Part shown: positions 46,053 through 53,182 of the stretch, piece by piece
How the letters are laid out: each line of letters starts with the position of its first letter
How positions within the stretch are numbered: position 1 is the stretch's first letter
From: Actinomyces gerencseriae DSM 6844
GTDB lineage: Bacteria; Actinomycetota; Actinomycetes; Actinomycetales; Actinomycetaceae
DNA length: 64,000 nucleotides
Direction: 5' to 3'
NCBI RefSeq assembly: GCF_000429265.1
Contig: NZ_AUBN01000010.1
Coordinates: forward strand, 1 to 64,000
The notes under the pieces: model-generated
What the model was told of the DNA's origin: nothing
The model's database searches: none
Seen by the model: only the letters and a program-made list of their open reading frames with translations
Made by a program: the position numbers and the translations under genes

Positions 46053-46853
46053 GTGAAGGCCCTCGTCGTCATACCCACCTACAACGAGATCGACTCCCTG
46101 CCCGGAGCCCTCGACCGTGTGCGTGACGCCGTTCCCGAGACCGGCATCCTGGTGGTCGACGACAATTCCCCCGACGGCACGGGCGCCCTCGCAGATGCGC
46201 GGGCCCGGGAGGACGACCGGATCCACGTCCTGCACCGCGCGGAGAAGAACGGCCTGGGACCCGCCTATCTGGCTGGCTTCTCCTGGGGACTCGCCTCGGG
46301 CTACGAGTTGATCTGCGAGATGGACGCCGACGGGTCCCACCGCGCGGAGGACCTGGCCCTGCTCATACAGCGCGCGGAGATGGCGGACGAGCCCGACCTC
46401 GTCATCGGCTCCCGCTGGGTCTCCGGCGGCGCCACCGAGGGTTGGGACGCCAAGCGCATCGCCTTGTCCCGCGGGGGCAACCTCTACATCAACGCCATGC
46501 TGGGGCTACGGGTCAAGGACGCCACGGCGGGGTTCCGCGTCTACCGGGCATCGATCCTGCGCCGCCTGGACCTGGGCGGGGTCGAGGCGCTCGGCTACGG
46601 CTTCCAGGTGAACATGACCAAGCTGGTCGCCGACGTAGGGGGCCGCATCGTCGAGATGCCGATCACCTTCCTGGAGCGCGAGGCGGGACAGTCCAAGCTC
46701 TCCGGTGGGATCTTCACCGAGGAGCTGGGCCTGGTGACCAAATGGGGCCTGGCCAAGCGAGGAGCGCAACTGGCCGAGGCGGTCCGGAAGCTGGACGACC
46801 GCATCGGTCGGCCTCGGGCGGACGGGCGCCGGCGGCCGCCGGGCCGGCCCTGA
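46053..46853 (+). CDS. ppm1: polyprenol monophosphomannose synthase (DPM1-like GT2)
   Basis: A 266-residue glycosyltransferase family 2 enzyme. LVVIPTYNE, VVDDNSPDGTG and EMDADGSH (metal-binding DxD-like) are the catalytic blocks; SRGGNLYINAMLGLRVKDATAGFRVYR and ITFLEREAGQSKL are typical of dolichol-phosphate mannose synthases. It transfers mannose from GDP-mannose to polyprenyl phosphate for lipoglycan and protein mannosylation. No membrane anchor is fused; the neighbouring Lnt may serve this role as reported for mycobacteria. GTG start with GGAGAAG upstream. Confidence 0.93.
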   Translation: MKALVVIPTYNEIDSLPGALDRVRDAVPETGILVVDDNSPDGTGALADARAREDDRIHVLHRAEKNGLGPAYLAGFSWGLASGYELICEMDADGSHRAEDLALLIQRAEMADEPDLVIGSRWVSGGATEGWDAKRIALSRGGNLYINAMLGLRVKDATAGFRVYRASILRRLDLGGVEALGYGFQVNMTKLVADVGGRIVEMPITFLEREAGQSKLSGGIFTEELGLVTKWGLAKRGAQLAEAVRKLDDRIGRPRADGRRRPPGRP

Positions 46854-46886
46854 TGCGGGCATGACCGGCAGCCGACCGCATTCGGA

Positions 46887-47240
46887 TCAGAAGCGCTCGC
46901 GGTAGATCTCACCGGAGCGCAGCATGTCGAGTCGCTCATCGAGAAGAACTTTGAGATCGTCGATGTCGCGGCGCTCGAGCAGCATGTCCCAGTGGGTGCG
47001 GGGAGCCTTCTTCGGCTCCTCGCTCTCGGGCTCCTCCTCACCGCGCAGTGCGGCCACCTGGCCGCACTCCGGGCACTCCCAGGTCTGGGGGATCTCGGCC
47101 TCCAGCGACATGGGGACGACCACGACGTGCGCGAGCGGGCACTCGTAGCTGATCATCTGCCGCTCGGCGAACTCGACGCCCTCCTCGGACTCCATCGACT
47201 TCGCACCGATGGTCATGCCCCGCAATGCGCGGTCTGCCAT
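46887..47240 (-). CDS. rbpA: RNA polymerase-binding protein RbpA
   Basis: A 117-residue actinobacterial transcription factor. The N-terminal tail [28 protein letters not shown] is followed by a zinc-ribbon-like core with CPLAH and CPECG, a basic linker and the sigma-interacting helix [28 protein letters not shown]. It stabilises open complexes with group I/II sigma factors and modulates rifampicin tolerance. An AGAGGGG ribosome site precedes the ATG. A near-perfect oxidative-stress sigma promoter lies upstream. Confidence 0.96.
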   Translation of the reverse strand: MADRALRGMTIGAKSMESEEGVEFAERQMISYECPLAHVVVVPMSLEAEIPQTWECPECGQVAALRGEEEPESEEPKKAPRTHWDMLLERRDIDDLKVLLDERLDMLRSGEIYRERF

Positions 47241-47312
47241 GCTGTCGCCCCTCTCGTGGCTCGACTACTCGCCCGTGTCGGACACTCCTGCGCCTCAACG
47301 GCGCACGGGGAT

Positions 47313-47340
47313 CAACGCCGATGAGCTCCTCGGCATTCCC
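47313..47340 (-). promoter_or_regulatory. SigR/SigH-type ECF sigma promoter of rbpA
   Basis: On the minus strand, GGGAAT (47335-47340), exactly 18 bases, then GTTG (47313-47316), the consensus of the thiol-oxidative-stress sigma factor SigR (Streptomyces) / SigH (mycobacteria). It lies about 75 bp before the rbpA ATG. S. coelicolor rbpA is known to be SigR-controlled. A TAGAGT further upstream (47375-47380) may be a vegetative promoter. Confidence 0.75.
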
Positions 47341-47508
47341 GAGGCGGACGGGTGCCGAGCATGGTCGGATCACAACTCTACCGGCGCGCGCCGCTGCCGC
47401 CCCTCCGCCGGGCGCCCCGAGGCGCACCGGGGAGCACGGAGACGCACCGCCGCCGGGCGCGCCGCGAGCCGGTTCCGGTCTCGCGCCGCCCGGTCCGCCT
47501 CCAGGCGG

Positions 47509-47514
47509 CATACT
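47509..47514 (+). promoter_or_regulatory. -10 element of pfkA, leaderless
   Basis: CATACT, 6 bases before the ATG at 47521; the first base departs from TANNNT, but the spacing matches the other leaderless genes. Confidence 0.5.
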
Positions 47515-47520
47515 GATCCC

Positions 47521-48645
47521 ATGGCCACCAAGCGCATCGGGATCCTGACCGCGGGCGGAGACGCCCCTGGACTCAACGCCGCGATCCGCGGTTTCGGGAA
47601 GGCGGCGATCCAGGAGCACGGATGGAGGCTCATCGGCTTCCGGGACGGCATGCGGGGCCTGGCGGAGAACCGCTTCGTCGAGCTCGATGGCCCCTCGCTG
47701 TCCGGCATTCTGACCACGGGCGGCACCATGCTCGGCACGAGCCGCGACAAGGTTCATCGCATGGTCGTCGATGGCGAGGCCCGAGACATGATTCCGACCA
47801 TCGTCGAGAACTACGCGAGGGACGAGCTCGACGCGCTCGTGTGCCTGGGGGGCGGGGGCACGGCGAAGAACGCCAGGCGTCTGATGGATGCCGGCCTCAA
47901 TGTCCTCCATCTGCCCAAGACCATCGACAACGACATCGTCAGGACGGACACGTCCTTCGGCTTCGCCACCGCCCTGGAGATCGCCACCGAGGCGGTGGAC
48001 CGCCTCCACTCCACCGCGCACTCCCACCACCGCATCATCCTCACCGAGATCATGGGGCACCGCGCCGGGTGGTTGACCCTGGGCGCGGGCATCGCCGGGG
48101 GAGCGGATGTCATCCTGCTACCCGAGATCCCCTACACCGTGGAGGCGATCGCTGAGAAGATCGAGCTCCGTCGGTCCCACGGTTCGAGCTTCTCCGTGGT
48201 CGCGGTTGCCGAGGGGGCGCTCAATGTCGTCGATCGTGAGGAGATCAGTCATGCCGAGGCCCTGGTCAAGGACGCCTCCACTCCGCAGGCCAAGGCCGCG
48301 GCCAAGCGTGGCGTGAAGCGGTTGGAGGCCTCGCATCGCGCCAACACCTTCACCCTGGCGGAGCAGCTCGAGGCGGCCACCGGCCTGGAGGCTCGCGTCT
48401 CCATCCTGGGCTACGTTCAGCGCGGCGGCACCCCCAACGCGGCGGACCGCCTCCTGGGCACGCGCCTGGGCGTCGCCGGGGCCAACGCGATCGCCGACGG
48501 GAGGCTCGGCGTCATGGTCGCCGATCGCGGCCAGGGCACCGAGCTGGTGCCCCTCAAGCAGGTGGCCGGAAAGGTGAAGTACGTGCCCCGCGATCACGAG
48601 TGGATCCGGGCGGCGCGGGCCGTCGGCACCGCCCTGGGCGACTGA
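47521..48645 (+). CDS. pfkA: 6-phosphofructokinase
   Basis: A 374-residue family A phosphofructokinase. [11 protein letters not shown] near the N-terminus is the nucleotide loop, PKTIDND (K133, D136) holds the catalytic base, and [11 protein letters not shown] and [15 protein letters not shown] bind fructose 6-phosphate. Position 113, the ATP/PPi selector, is Gly as in ATP users, while K133 is the residue more typical of PPi and actinobacterial group III enzymes. The usual acidic residue of the GGDG/GGEG motif is replaced by G112 (GGGGT), which is unusual. It is the committed step of glycolysis and leaderless by promoter position. Confidence 0.92.
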   Translation: MATKRIGILTAGGDAPGLNAAIRGFGKAAIQEHGWRLIGFRDGMRGLAENRFVELDGPSLSGILTTGGTMLGTSRDKVHRMVVDGEARDMIPTIVENYARDELDALVCLGGGGTAKNARRLMDAGLNVLHLPKTIDNDIVRTDTSFGFATALEIATEAVDRLHSTAHSHHRIILTEIMGHRAGWLTLGAGIAGGADVILLPEIPYTVEAIAEKIELRRSHGSSFSVVAVAEGALNVVDREEISHAEALVKDASTPQAKAAAKRGVKRLEASHRANTFTLAEQLEAATGLEARVSILGYVQRGGTPNAADRLLGTRLGVAGANAIADGRLGVMVADRGQGTELVPLKQVAGKVKYVPRDHEWIRAARAVGTALGD

Positions 48646-48703
48646 TCGCGAGATCGGTCCGGTCCCGCCGCCACGGTTTCGCGCGTCCGCGCCGGGGCCA
48701 TGG

Positions 48704-48709
48704 CAGTCT
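48704..48709 (+). promoter_or_regulatory. possible -10 of the GNAT-ASCH gene, leaderless
   Basis: CAGTCT, 6 bases before the ATG at 48716. No Shine-Dalgarno sequence is present. Confidence 0.45.
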
Positions 48710-48715
48710 TCATTC

Positions 48716-49777
48716 ATGATTCCACTGCTCACCGAGCGCCTGCGCCTGCGAGCCCTCATTCCCGACGACCTCGGCTTCGTGCGGCGACTGCACGCCAATC
48801 CCGATCTCATCCGCTTCATCCCCTCCGCGATCACGCCGAACGAGGCCGCGGCGCACCGGCACCTGGATCGCTTCATGAGCCTGGTGAACCATCCCGTTCA
48901 AGGCTTCAGCCTCATCGAGTTGAGAGGCTCCGGCGACGACGACCGCGCAGTTCCGGGAACCGCCGTCGGGCTCATCATGGTCAAGCCGATTCCATCATCG
49001 GGCGGGGGAGCGGCGACCGTGCTGGAGATCGGCTGGCGGCAGGTGGCCGAGCATTGCGGGCACGGTTATGTCACCGAGGCCGCGCGGGCCGTCCTCGACG
49101 CCGTGCACGACGCGGGGGTGGAGCGGATCATCGCCGTCGCGGACCCGGAGAACGTCGCCTCGCAACGCGTGGCGACCCGCATCGGCATGGAGCGAGTCGG
49201 GTCCAGCACGGAGTTCTACGACACCACGACCGTGCTCTTCCTCTCCACCCGCAGCCGCGGTCCGCGGGCGACCTGGCTGCCCGCGGGGTGGGAGCTGCTC
49301 CCGGCGGGGGAGTCCGCGTTCCCCGGTCCGCTGCGCGATCGGCTCGCGGCGGCGATCCTGACGGGCGGCAAGCGAGCGACGACGGCCCTGCTGGCCGACT
49401 ACAAGGCCGATTCCAGGACTCGGCTGCCGGCGCCCGGTGACCGAGAGCTCGTCCTCGACTCCGCCGGGACGCCCGCGTGCGTGATCGGAATCGTTGACGT
49501 CGACGTCGTCCCGCTCGCCGAGGTCGCTCCGCCCCACGCCCTCGGCGAGGGGGAGGGCTACGAGGACGTCGCCGAGCGGCGCGAGGGTCACGAACGCTTC
49601 TGGACGAGCCCCGAGCACCGCGAGTGGCTCGGCTCGCTCGGCGCCGAGCCCCCGGCTGTTGATGATGACACGCCCGTGGTGTGCACGCGTTTCGAGGTCG
49701 TCGCCCGTCGCCCCGGCACTCGTGTCGGGAGCGGAGAAGGAGCGGAGAAGCGGAGTGGCGGAAACGGACAACGTTGA
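48716..49777 (+). CDS. GNAT acetyltransferase - ASCH domain fusion
   Basis: A 353-residue two-domain protein. Residues 1-180 are a RimJ/RimL-like acetyltransferase (LLTERLRLRALIPDDL; the acetyl-CoA loop is replaced by a QVAEHCGHGYVTEAARAVLDAV form; then ENVASQRVATRIGMERVG). Residues about 185-340 are an ASCH domain (PLRDRLAAAILTGGKRATTALLADY, GTPACVIGIVDVDVVPLAEV, EGYEDVAERREGHERFW), a fold proposed to bind RNA or modified nucleosides. The combination suggests an acetyltransferase acting on, or guided by, RNA or a ribosome-associated target, but this is inference. No partner genes are adjacent. Confidence 0.88.
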   Translation: MIPLLTERLRLRALIPDDLGFVRRLHANPDLIRFIPSAITPNEAAAHRHLDRFMSLVNHPVQGFSLIELRGSGDDDRAVPGTAVGLIMVKPIPSSGGGAATVLEIGWRQVAEHCGHGYVTEAARAVLDAVHDAGVERIIAVADPENVASQRVATRIGMERVGSSTEFYDTTTVLFLSTRSRGPRATWLPAGWELLPAGESAFPGPLRDRLAAAILTGGKRATTALLADYKADSRTRLPAPGDRELVLDSAGTPACVIGIVDVDVVPLAEVAPPHALGEGEGYEDVAERREGHERFWTSPEHREWLGSLGAEPPAVDDDTPVVCTRFEVVARRPGTRVGSGEGAEKRSGGNGQR

Positions 49778-49832
49778 GCACCGACGATCCGTCGACCGAC
49801 GCGCACGCCGCTCACGAGTGCCCCCGCCGGCC

Positions 49833-50453
49833 TCACTGCGGGCCGTGGATCCAGGCGAAGGGATCCTGGTCGGGGTCGGTGCGAGGCTCGTACTCGATCC
49901 GCTCCACGACCGCGCGCATCCGCTCGGCGCCGTGGAGCTGGCCGATGAGCGCCGCCGCCATGTCCATGCCCGCGGCCACGCCGGAGGAGGTCCACCGGTC
50001 ACCGTCGTGGACCCATCGAGCCCGGGGCTCCCATGCCACCGAGGAGCCGAACCTGCTGGCCCAGGAGAAGGATCGCTTGTTGCTCGTCGCTCGGTAGCCG
50101 TCGAGCAGGCCGGCCGCTGCGAGCAGCGCCGAGCCGGTGCACACGGAGACGACGAGGCCGGCCCGGTGGCCGATCGCCGTGAGCTGATCGAGGAACCCCT
50201 CGTCGTCGACCAGCGCACGTGTCCCGACGCCTCCCGGCACGAGAACGATATCCGGGTCGACCAGTTCCTCGTATCCGCGCTCCGCCACGACCTCGCAGCC
50301 CTGCGAGCTCGTCACCGGCCCGGCGGCCGGACCCGTGTAGTCGATTGTGATACCCGGCGTCAGGGAGAGCATCTCGACGGGTCCGAAGACGTCGAGCAGC
50401 TCGAACCCGTCGAAGAGGATCACCGAGACCGTGCGCGCATCAACTCCAGCCAC
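49833..50453 (-). CDS. DJ-1/PfpI family protein
   Basis: A 206-residue single-domain protein with the nucleophile elbow VSVCTGSALLAAAG (C105) and the acidic partner in DGFELLDVFGPVEML. ATSNKRSFSWA and WVHDGDRWTSSGVAAGMDM resemble the InhA/isonitrile-hydratase-like and GATase1 AraC N-terminal group, without the AraC DNA-binding part. Possible activities include isonitrile hydratase or glyoxalase-type detoxification; none can be assigned. The start is the GTG at 50453, set by a -10 box 7 bases upstream. Confidence 0.88.
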   Translation of the reverse strand: MAGVDARTVSVILFDGFELLDVFGPVEMLSLTPGITIDYTGPAAGPVTSSQGCEVVAERGYEELVDPDIVLVPGGVGTRALVDDEGFLDQLTAIGHRAGLVVSVCTGSALLAAAGLLDGYRATSNKRSFSWASRFGSSVAWEPRARWVHDGDRWTSSGVAAGMDMAAALIGQLHGAERMRAVVERIEYEPRTDPDQDPFAWIHGPQ

Positions 50454-50460
50454 ATCGGTG

Positions 50461-50466
50461 ACCCTA
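50461..50466 (-). promoter_or_regulatory. -10 element of the DJ-1/PfpI gene, leaderless
   Basis: TAGGGT on the minus strand, 7 bases before the GTG at 50453. Confidence 0.6.
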
Positions 50467-50613
50467 CGCGACCGCGTCGTCCTCGCAACTATGCGCTCGT
50501 GCGCAGGTCGATCCAGTAGCGCCGGCGCAGCGGCCCTCCGGGCAACCGGCGGCTTCGGGCATCGTCATCGTGAAGGCGATCCGCAAGACGCCGGGTGCCT
50601 CGGCTCCGCGCTA

Positions 50614-51162
50614 TCACGGCCGGTCGATCCGCCGGGACATGAGGGTGAGGTCGAGAAGACGACCGTGCTTCTGCCCGGCGGCCGGAATCGTGCCGACGAG
50701 GGCGAATCCCGCCTTCTCATGCAGACGGATCGACGCGGCGCCGCCGGCCTCGATCTGGGCGACCATGGTGCGGTCGCCCGCCGCGCGGCACGCCTCGAGG
50801 AGCGCCATCAGAAGCCCGGTGCCGAGCCCGCGTCCTCGGGCCGCGGGCGAGAGGTAGATCGAGTCCTCGACCGTGCGGGCATAGCCGTCGTAGGGGTGCC
50901 AGGGACTCGCGACGGCGAAGCCGACAACCTGCTTGTCGGATCGGCCGGAATCCCCGGCGATGACGAGTGCGGTCCCGCGCGCGATCCGCGGCTCGAGCCA
51001 GGTCGCGGCCTCGTCGGGATCCTGCTCCCGGCTGGTCCAGATCGCCAGGGAGTCCCGGACGGCGGCGTTGCGAATGCCCCGGATGGCAGGGGCATCGGCG
51101 ATGACGGCGGGACGGATGACGGCTCCGCTGAGGCTGTGCGGCTCGGTCGGAGGGCTGGTCAT
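50614..51162 (-). CDS. GNAT acetyltransferase, phosphinothricin acetyltransferase-like
   Basis: A 182-residue GNAT protein: VIRPAVIADAPAIRGIRNAAVRDSLAIW at the start, VEDSIYLSPAARGRGLGTGLLMALLEAC for the acetyl-CoA loop (RGRGLG), and IRLHEKAGFALVGTIPAAGQKHGRLLDLTLM at the end, close to the PAT/MddA methionine sulfoximine acetyltransferase group. It probably N-acetylates a small amino acid-like toxin or metabolite. The ATG at 51162 is chosen because TACGGT lies 6 bases upstream; an upstream in-frame start would lie outside the transcript. Confidence 0.88.
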   Translation of the reverse strand: MTSPPTEPHSLSGAVIRPAVIADAPAIRGIRNAAVRDSLAIWTSREQDPDEAATWLEPRIARGTALVIAGDSGRSDKQVVGFAVASPWHPYDGYARTVEDSIYLSPAARGRGLGTGLLMALLEACRAAGDRTMVAQIEAGGAASIRLHEKAGFALVGTIPAAGQKHGRLLDLTLMSRRIDRP

Positions 51163-51168
51163 GGCCCC

Positions 51169-51174
51169 ACCGTA
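51169..51174 (-). promoter_or_regulatory. -10 element of the PAT-like GNAT gene, leaderless
   Basis: TACGGT on the minus strand, 6 bases before the ATG at 51162. Confidence 0.6.
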
Positions 51175-51249
51175 AGACCCGCGGTCGCGCCCTCCAATGA
51201 ATCCATCTGCATCCGCTCTGCTGCCATGAGCCGCCTTCACACAAATCCG

Positions 51250-51283
51250 ATAATGTACATTATGTCATTACGGGCAGGAGGTG
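51250..51283 (+). promoter_or_regulatory. AT-rich palindrome followed by an orphan Shine-Dalgarno sequence
   Basis: ATAATGTACATTAT (51250-51263) is a perfect 14-bp palindrome, and a third half-site CATTA follows at 51266-51270 with 8-bp phasing. AGGAGGTG (51276-51283) comes directly after, but no start codon stands at proper distance. The site looks like a MarR/PadR-type operator in the divergent region between the GNAT and SGNH genes; the regulator gene is absent. Confidence 0.5.
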
Positions 51284-51335
51284 ACGTCCCCGACATCAGG
51301 CGCCGCGCTGTCATCGCTGAACCGCCTCATCGGCC

Positions 51336-51341
51336 TATGGT
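51336..51341 (+). promoter_or_regulatory. -10 element of the SGNH hydrolase gene, leaderless
   Basis: TATGGT, 6 bases before the GTG at 51348. Confidence 0.6.
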
Positions 51342-51347
51342 CGGAAC

Positions 51348-51980
51348 GTGTCCTCCGTGCCCCGCTCGCGCCCCTTTCCCACTGCCGTCTTCCTCGGGGA
51401 CTCCATCACCACCGGGTGGCGGGCCGTCACCCATCCGCGCAACCGGTGGACCTCTCTGGTCTGCGAGCATCTGCGGTGGCGCGAGGTGAATCTCGCCGCT
51501 GACGGCATGGGCTTCTTCGCCTGCCGCGGCGGGCGCCTGCCCGGCGGGGGCCGCTCTCCGTCCTGCCGGGACATCATCTGGCTCGAGACGGTTCAGCGCG
51601 CGGAGCCCGACGTCGTGACCGTATGCCTGGGCCTGAACGACGCCGCCTTCCTGCCCTCCCGGCTCGAGCTCGTGAGGCAGGCGGTCGATCACGACCTGTC
51701 GTTCCTCGCCGCGCGGCTGCGCGGCGTTCCCGTCGTCGTCGCCCCCTGCCTCCCGGCGCTCGGCACCGGACCGCGTTTCGGCGTCGTGAGGCGCATGGTG
51801 CACGAACGGGCCACGGAGCTCGGACTGACATCGACCGATATCATGACGACCACCATCAACGACGATGAGAACAGGCTCTGCGCCGATGGCATTCATCCCG
51901 ACGACGCCGGGCATGCCGCCATCGCGCGCGCCATGATCGGCTACTATGAGGGCTTTGTACCCGCATTGTGCCGTGCATGA
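51348..51980 (+). CDS. SGNH/GDSL hydrolase
   Basis: A 210-residue cytoplasmic-looking esterase. Block I FLGDSITTGW with nucleophile S19, block II glycine region NLAADGMGF, block III GLND (N of the oxyanion hole) and block V DGIHPDDAGH carrying the catalytic Asp/His. No signal peptide. The substrate is unknown; relatives cleave acyl or acetyl esters of lipids or sugars. The last residues YYEGFVPALCRA add a short tail. GTG start by promoter geometry. Confidence 0.88.
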   Translation: MSSVPRSRPFPTAVFLGDSITTGWRAVTHPRNRWTSLVCEHLRWREVNLAADGMGFFACRGGRLPGGGRSPSCRDIIWLETVQRAEPDVVTVCLGLNDAAFLPSRLELVRQAVDHDLSFLAARLRGVPVVVAPCLPALGTGPRFGVVRRMVHERATELGLTSTDIMTTTINDDENRLCADGIHPDDAGHAAIARAMIGYYEGFVPALCRA

Positions 51981-52045
51981 CCTCAGCGAGCGCGTCTCCC
52001 TGCTTCCCGACTCGCGTCAGGTGATGCCACCCCGGCGCGGGCTTG

Positions 52046-52051
52046 GATAAT
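52046..52051 (+). promoter_or_regulatory. -10 element of scrR
   Basis: GATAAT, about 30 bases before the scrR ATG. This transcript has a short leader and a GAGGAG ribosome site. GCTTG occurs on both sides of the -10 box, which could be part of an operator. Confidence 0.45.
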
Positions 52052-52080
52052 GCTTGCTCTGATAAACCGAGGAGATGATG

Positions 52081-53091
52081 ATGAGCGCGCGCCGAGAGCC
52101 GACCCTCGCTGATGTCGCCCAGATCGCAGGCGTCTCCCTGACAACGGTCTCTCGCGTGCTCAACAACCGCGGTTACCTCAGCCAGGAGACGAAGGACCGC
52201 GTCGCCGAGGCGATCGCCGAGCTCAACTACCGGCCCAATCAGGTCGCGCGGGCGCTGCACGGCAAGTCCACCCACACGATCGGTGTCATCGTGCCGACCG
52301 TGGCCCTGCCCTTCTTCGGGGAGGTGGCGGCCGAGGTCGAGAACGCCCTGGCGGATCACGGCTACCGGATCCTCGTGTGCAACTCGATGGGCCGGGCGGA
52401 TCGCGAGCGGGAGTATCTCGATCTGCTCGTCTCGCATCGGGTCGATGGCATCATCTCGGGCGCGCACAATGACAGCCTGCCGGAGTACCGAACAGTGCGC
52501 ATGCCGCTGGTGACCATCGACAGGCTCCTGTCCCCCACGATCCCCAACATCACCTGCGACAATGAGACGGGCGGGCGTCTGGCGACCGAGCACCTGCTGG
52601 CGCGTGGGGCGCTCAGGCCCGCACTGCTCACCTCGCGGTCGGGGCCGCACAACCGCCGGGAGGCCGGCTATCTCGCAGTGCTGCTGGACAACGGAGTCGA
52701 GCCGGTTGTGCGCACGGTCGACTTCCACACTCCCGACTCCGAACGGGCCGGGCTCACCGAGGCGGTACTGGACTCCATGCCCACCGATGTGGACGCCGTC
52801 TTCGCCACCGACGACCTGACGGCCGCCGCGGTCCTGGAGTGGGCCCGGAAGCGCGGTCGCAGGGTGCCCGAGGAGTTCAAGGTCGTCGGCTTCGATGCCA
52901 CGGCGGCCATGCGCCGGGCGCTGCCGGGACTCACCACCATTCAGCAACCCATCGACGATCTCGCCCTGTGCGCTGTCGATGTCCTGCTCGGGCAGATCGA
53001 CGCCCGTGCCGAGGGCGTCGAGCCGCACGAGGCGGAGAGCCACTCCCCCGCCCCCCTGCCCATCCGGCTGCTGACCGGGATCACGACCTGA
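52081..53091 (+). CDS. scrR: LacI-family repressor, probable sucrose regulator
   Basis: A 336-residue LacI/GalR protein. The N-terminal helix-turn-helix and hinge (PTLADVAQIAGVSLTTVSRVLNNRGYLSQETKDRVAEAIAELNYRPNQVARALHGK) precede a periplasmic-binding-like effector domain. Of three tandem ATGs, 52081 has the best spacing (6 bases) from GAGGAG. Its convergent neighbour is the sucrose PTS gene scrA with scrB beyond, so sucrose or sucrose 6-phosphate/fructose is the likely effector. A symmetric half-site pair at scrA is a candidate operator. Confidence 0.88.
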   Translation: MSARREPTLADVAQIAGVSLTTVSRVLNNRGYLSQETKDRVAEAIAELNYRPNQVARALHGKSTHTIGVIVPTVALPFFGEVAAEVENALADHGYRILVCNSMGRADREREYLDLLVSHRVDGIISGAHNDSLPEYRTVRMPLVTIDRLLSPTIPNITCDNETGGRLATEHLLARGALRPALLTSRSGPHNRREAGYLAVLLDNGVEPVVRTVDFHTPDSERAGLTEAVLDSMPTDVDAVFATDDLTAAAVLEWARKRGRRVPEEFKVVGFDATAAMRRALPGLTTIQQPIDDLALCAVDVLLGQIDARAEGVEPHEAESHSPAPLPIRLLTGITT

Positions 53092-53104
53092 GACGGCTCT
53101 CCGG

Positions 53105-53119
53105 CCGCGGGCACCGCGG
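53105..53119. terminator. short hairpin between scrR and scrA
   Basis: CCGCGG-GCA-CCGCGG just after the scrR stop, in the 91-bp convergent gap with scrA. It is short and has no T-tract. Confidence 0.35.
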
Positions 53120-53182
53120 CGACGAAGGAGGAGCTGCCCTGATTCATCGGGGAGGAACGGCGGCGGAGAACACCGGGCCCCT

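Noticed and set aside
47521..48645. Reading pfkA as a PPi-dependent enzyme because of PKTIDND
   Set aside because: The residue that selects PPi (Asp after GGD) is Gly here, as in ATP users; lysine alone occurs in actinobacterial ATP-dependent group III enzymes. Donor left undecided.
49480..50519. 341-codon plus-strand frame over the GNAT-ASCH end and the PfpI gene
   Set aside because: It is a shadow of two real genes on both strands. Its second half is antisense to PfpI, which has a clear nucleophile elbow and promoter.
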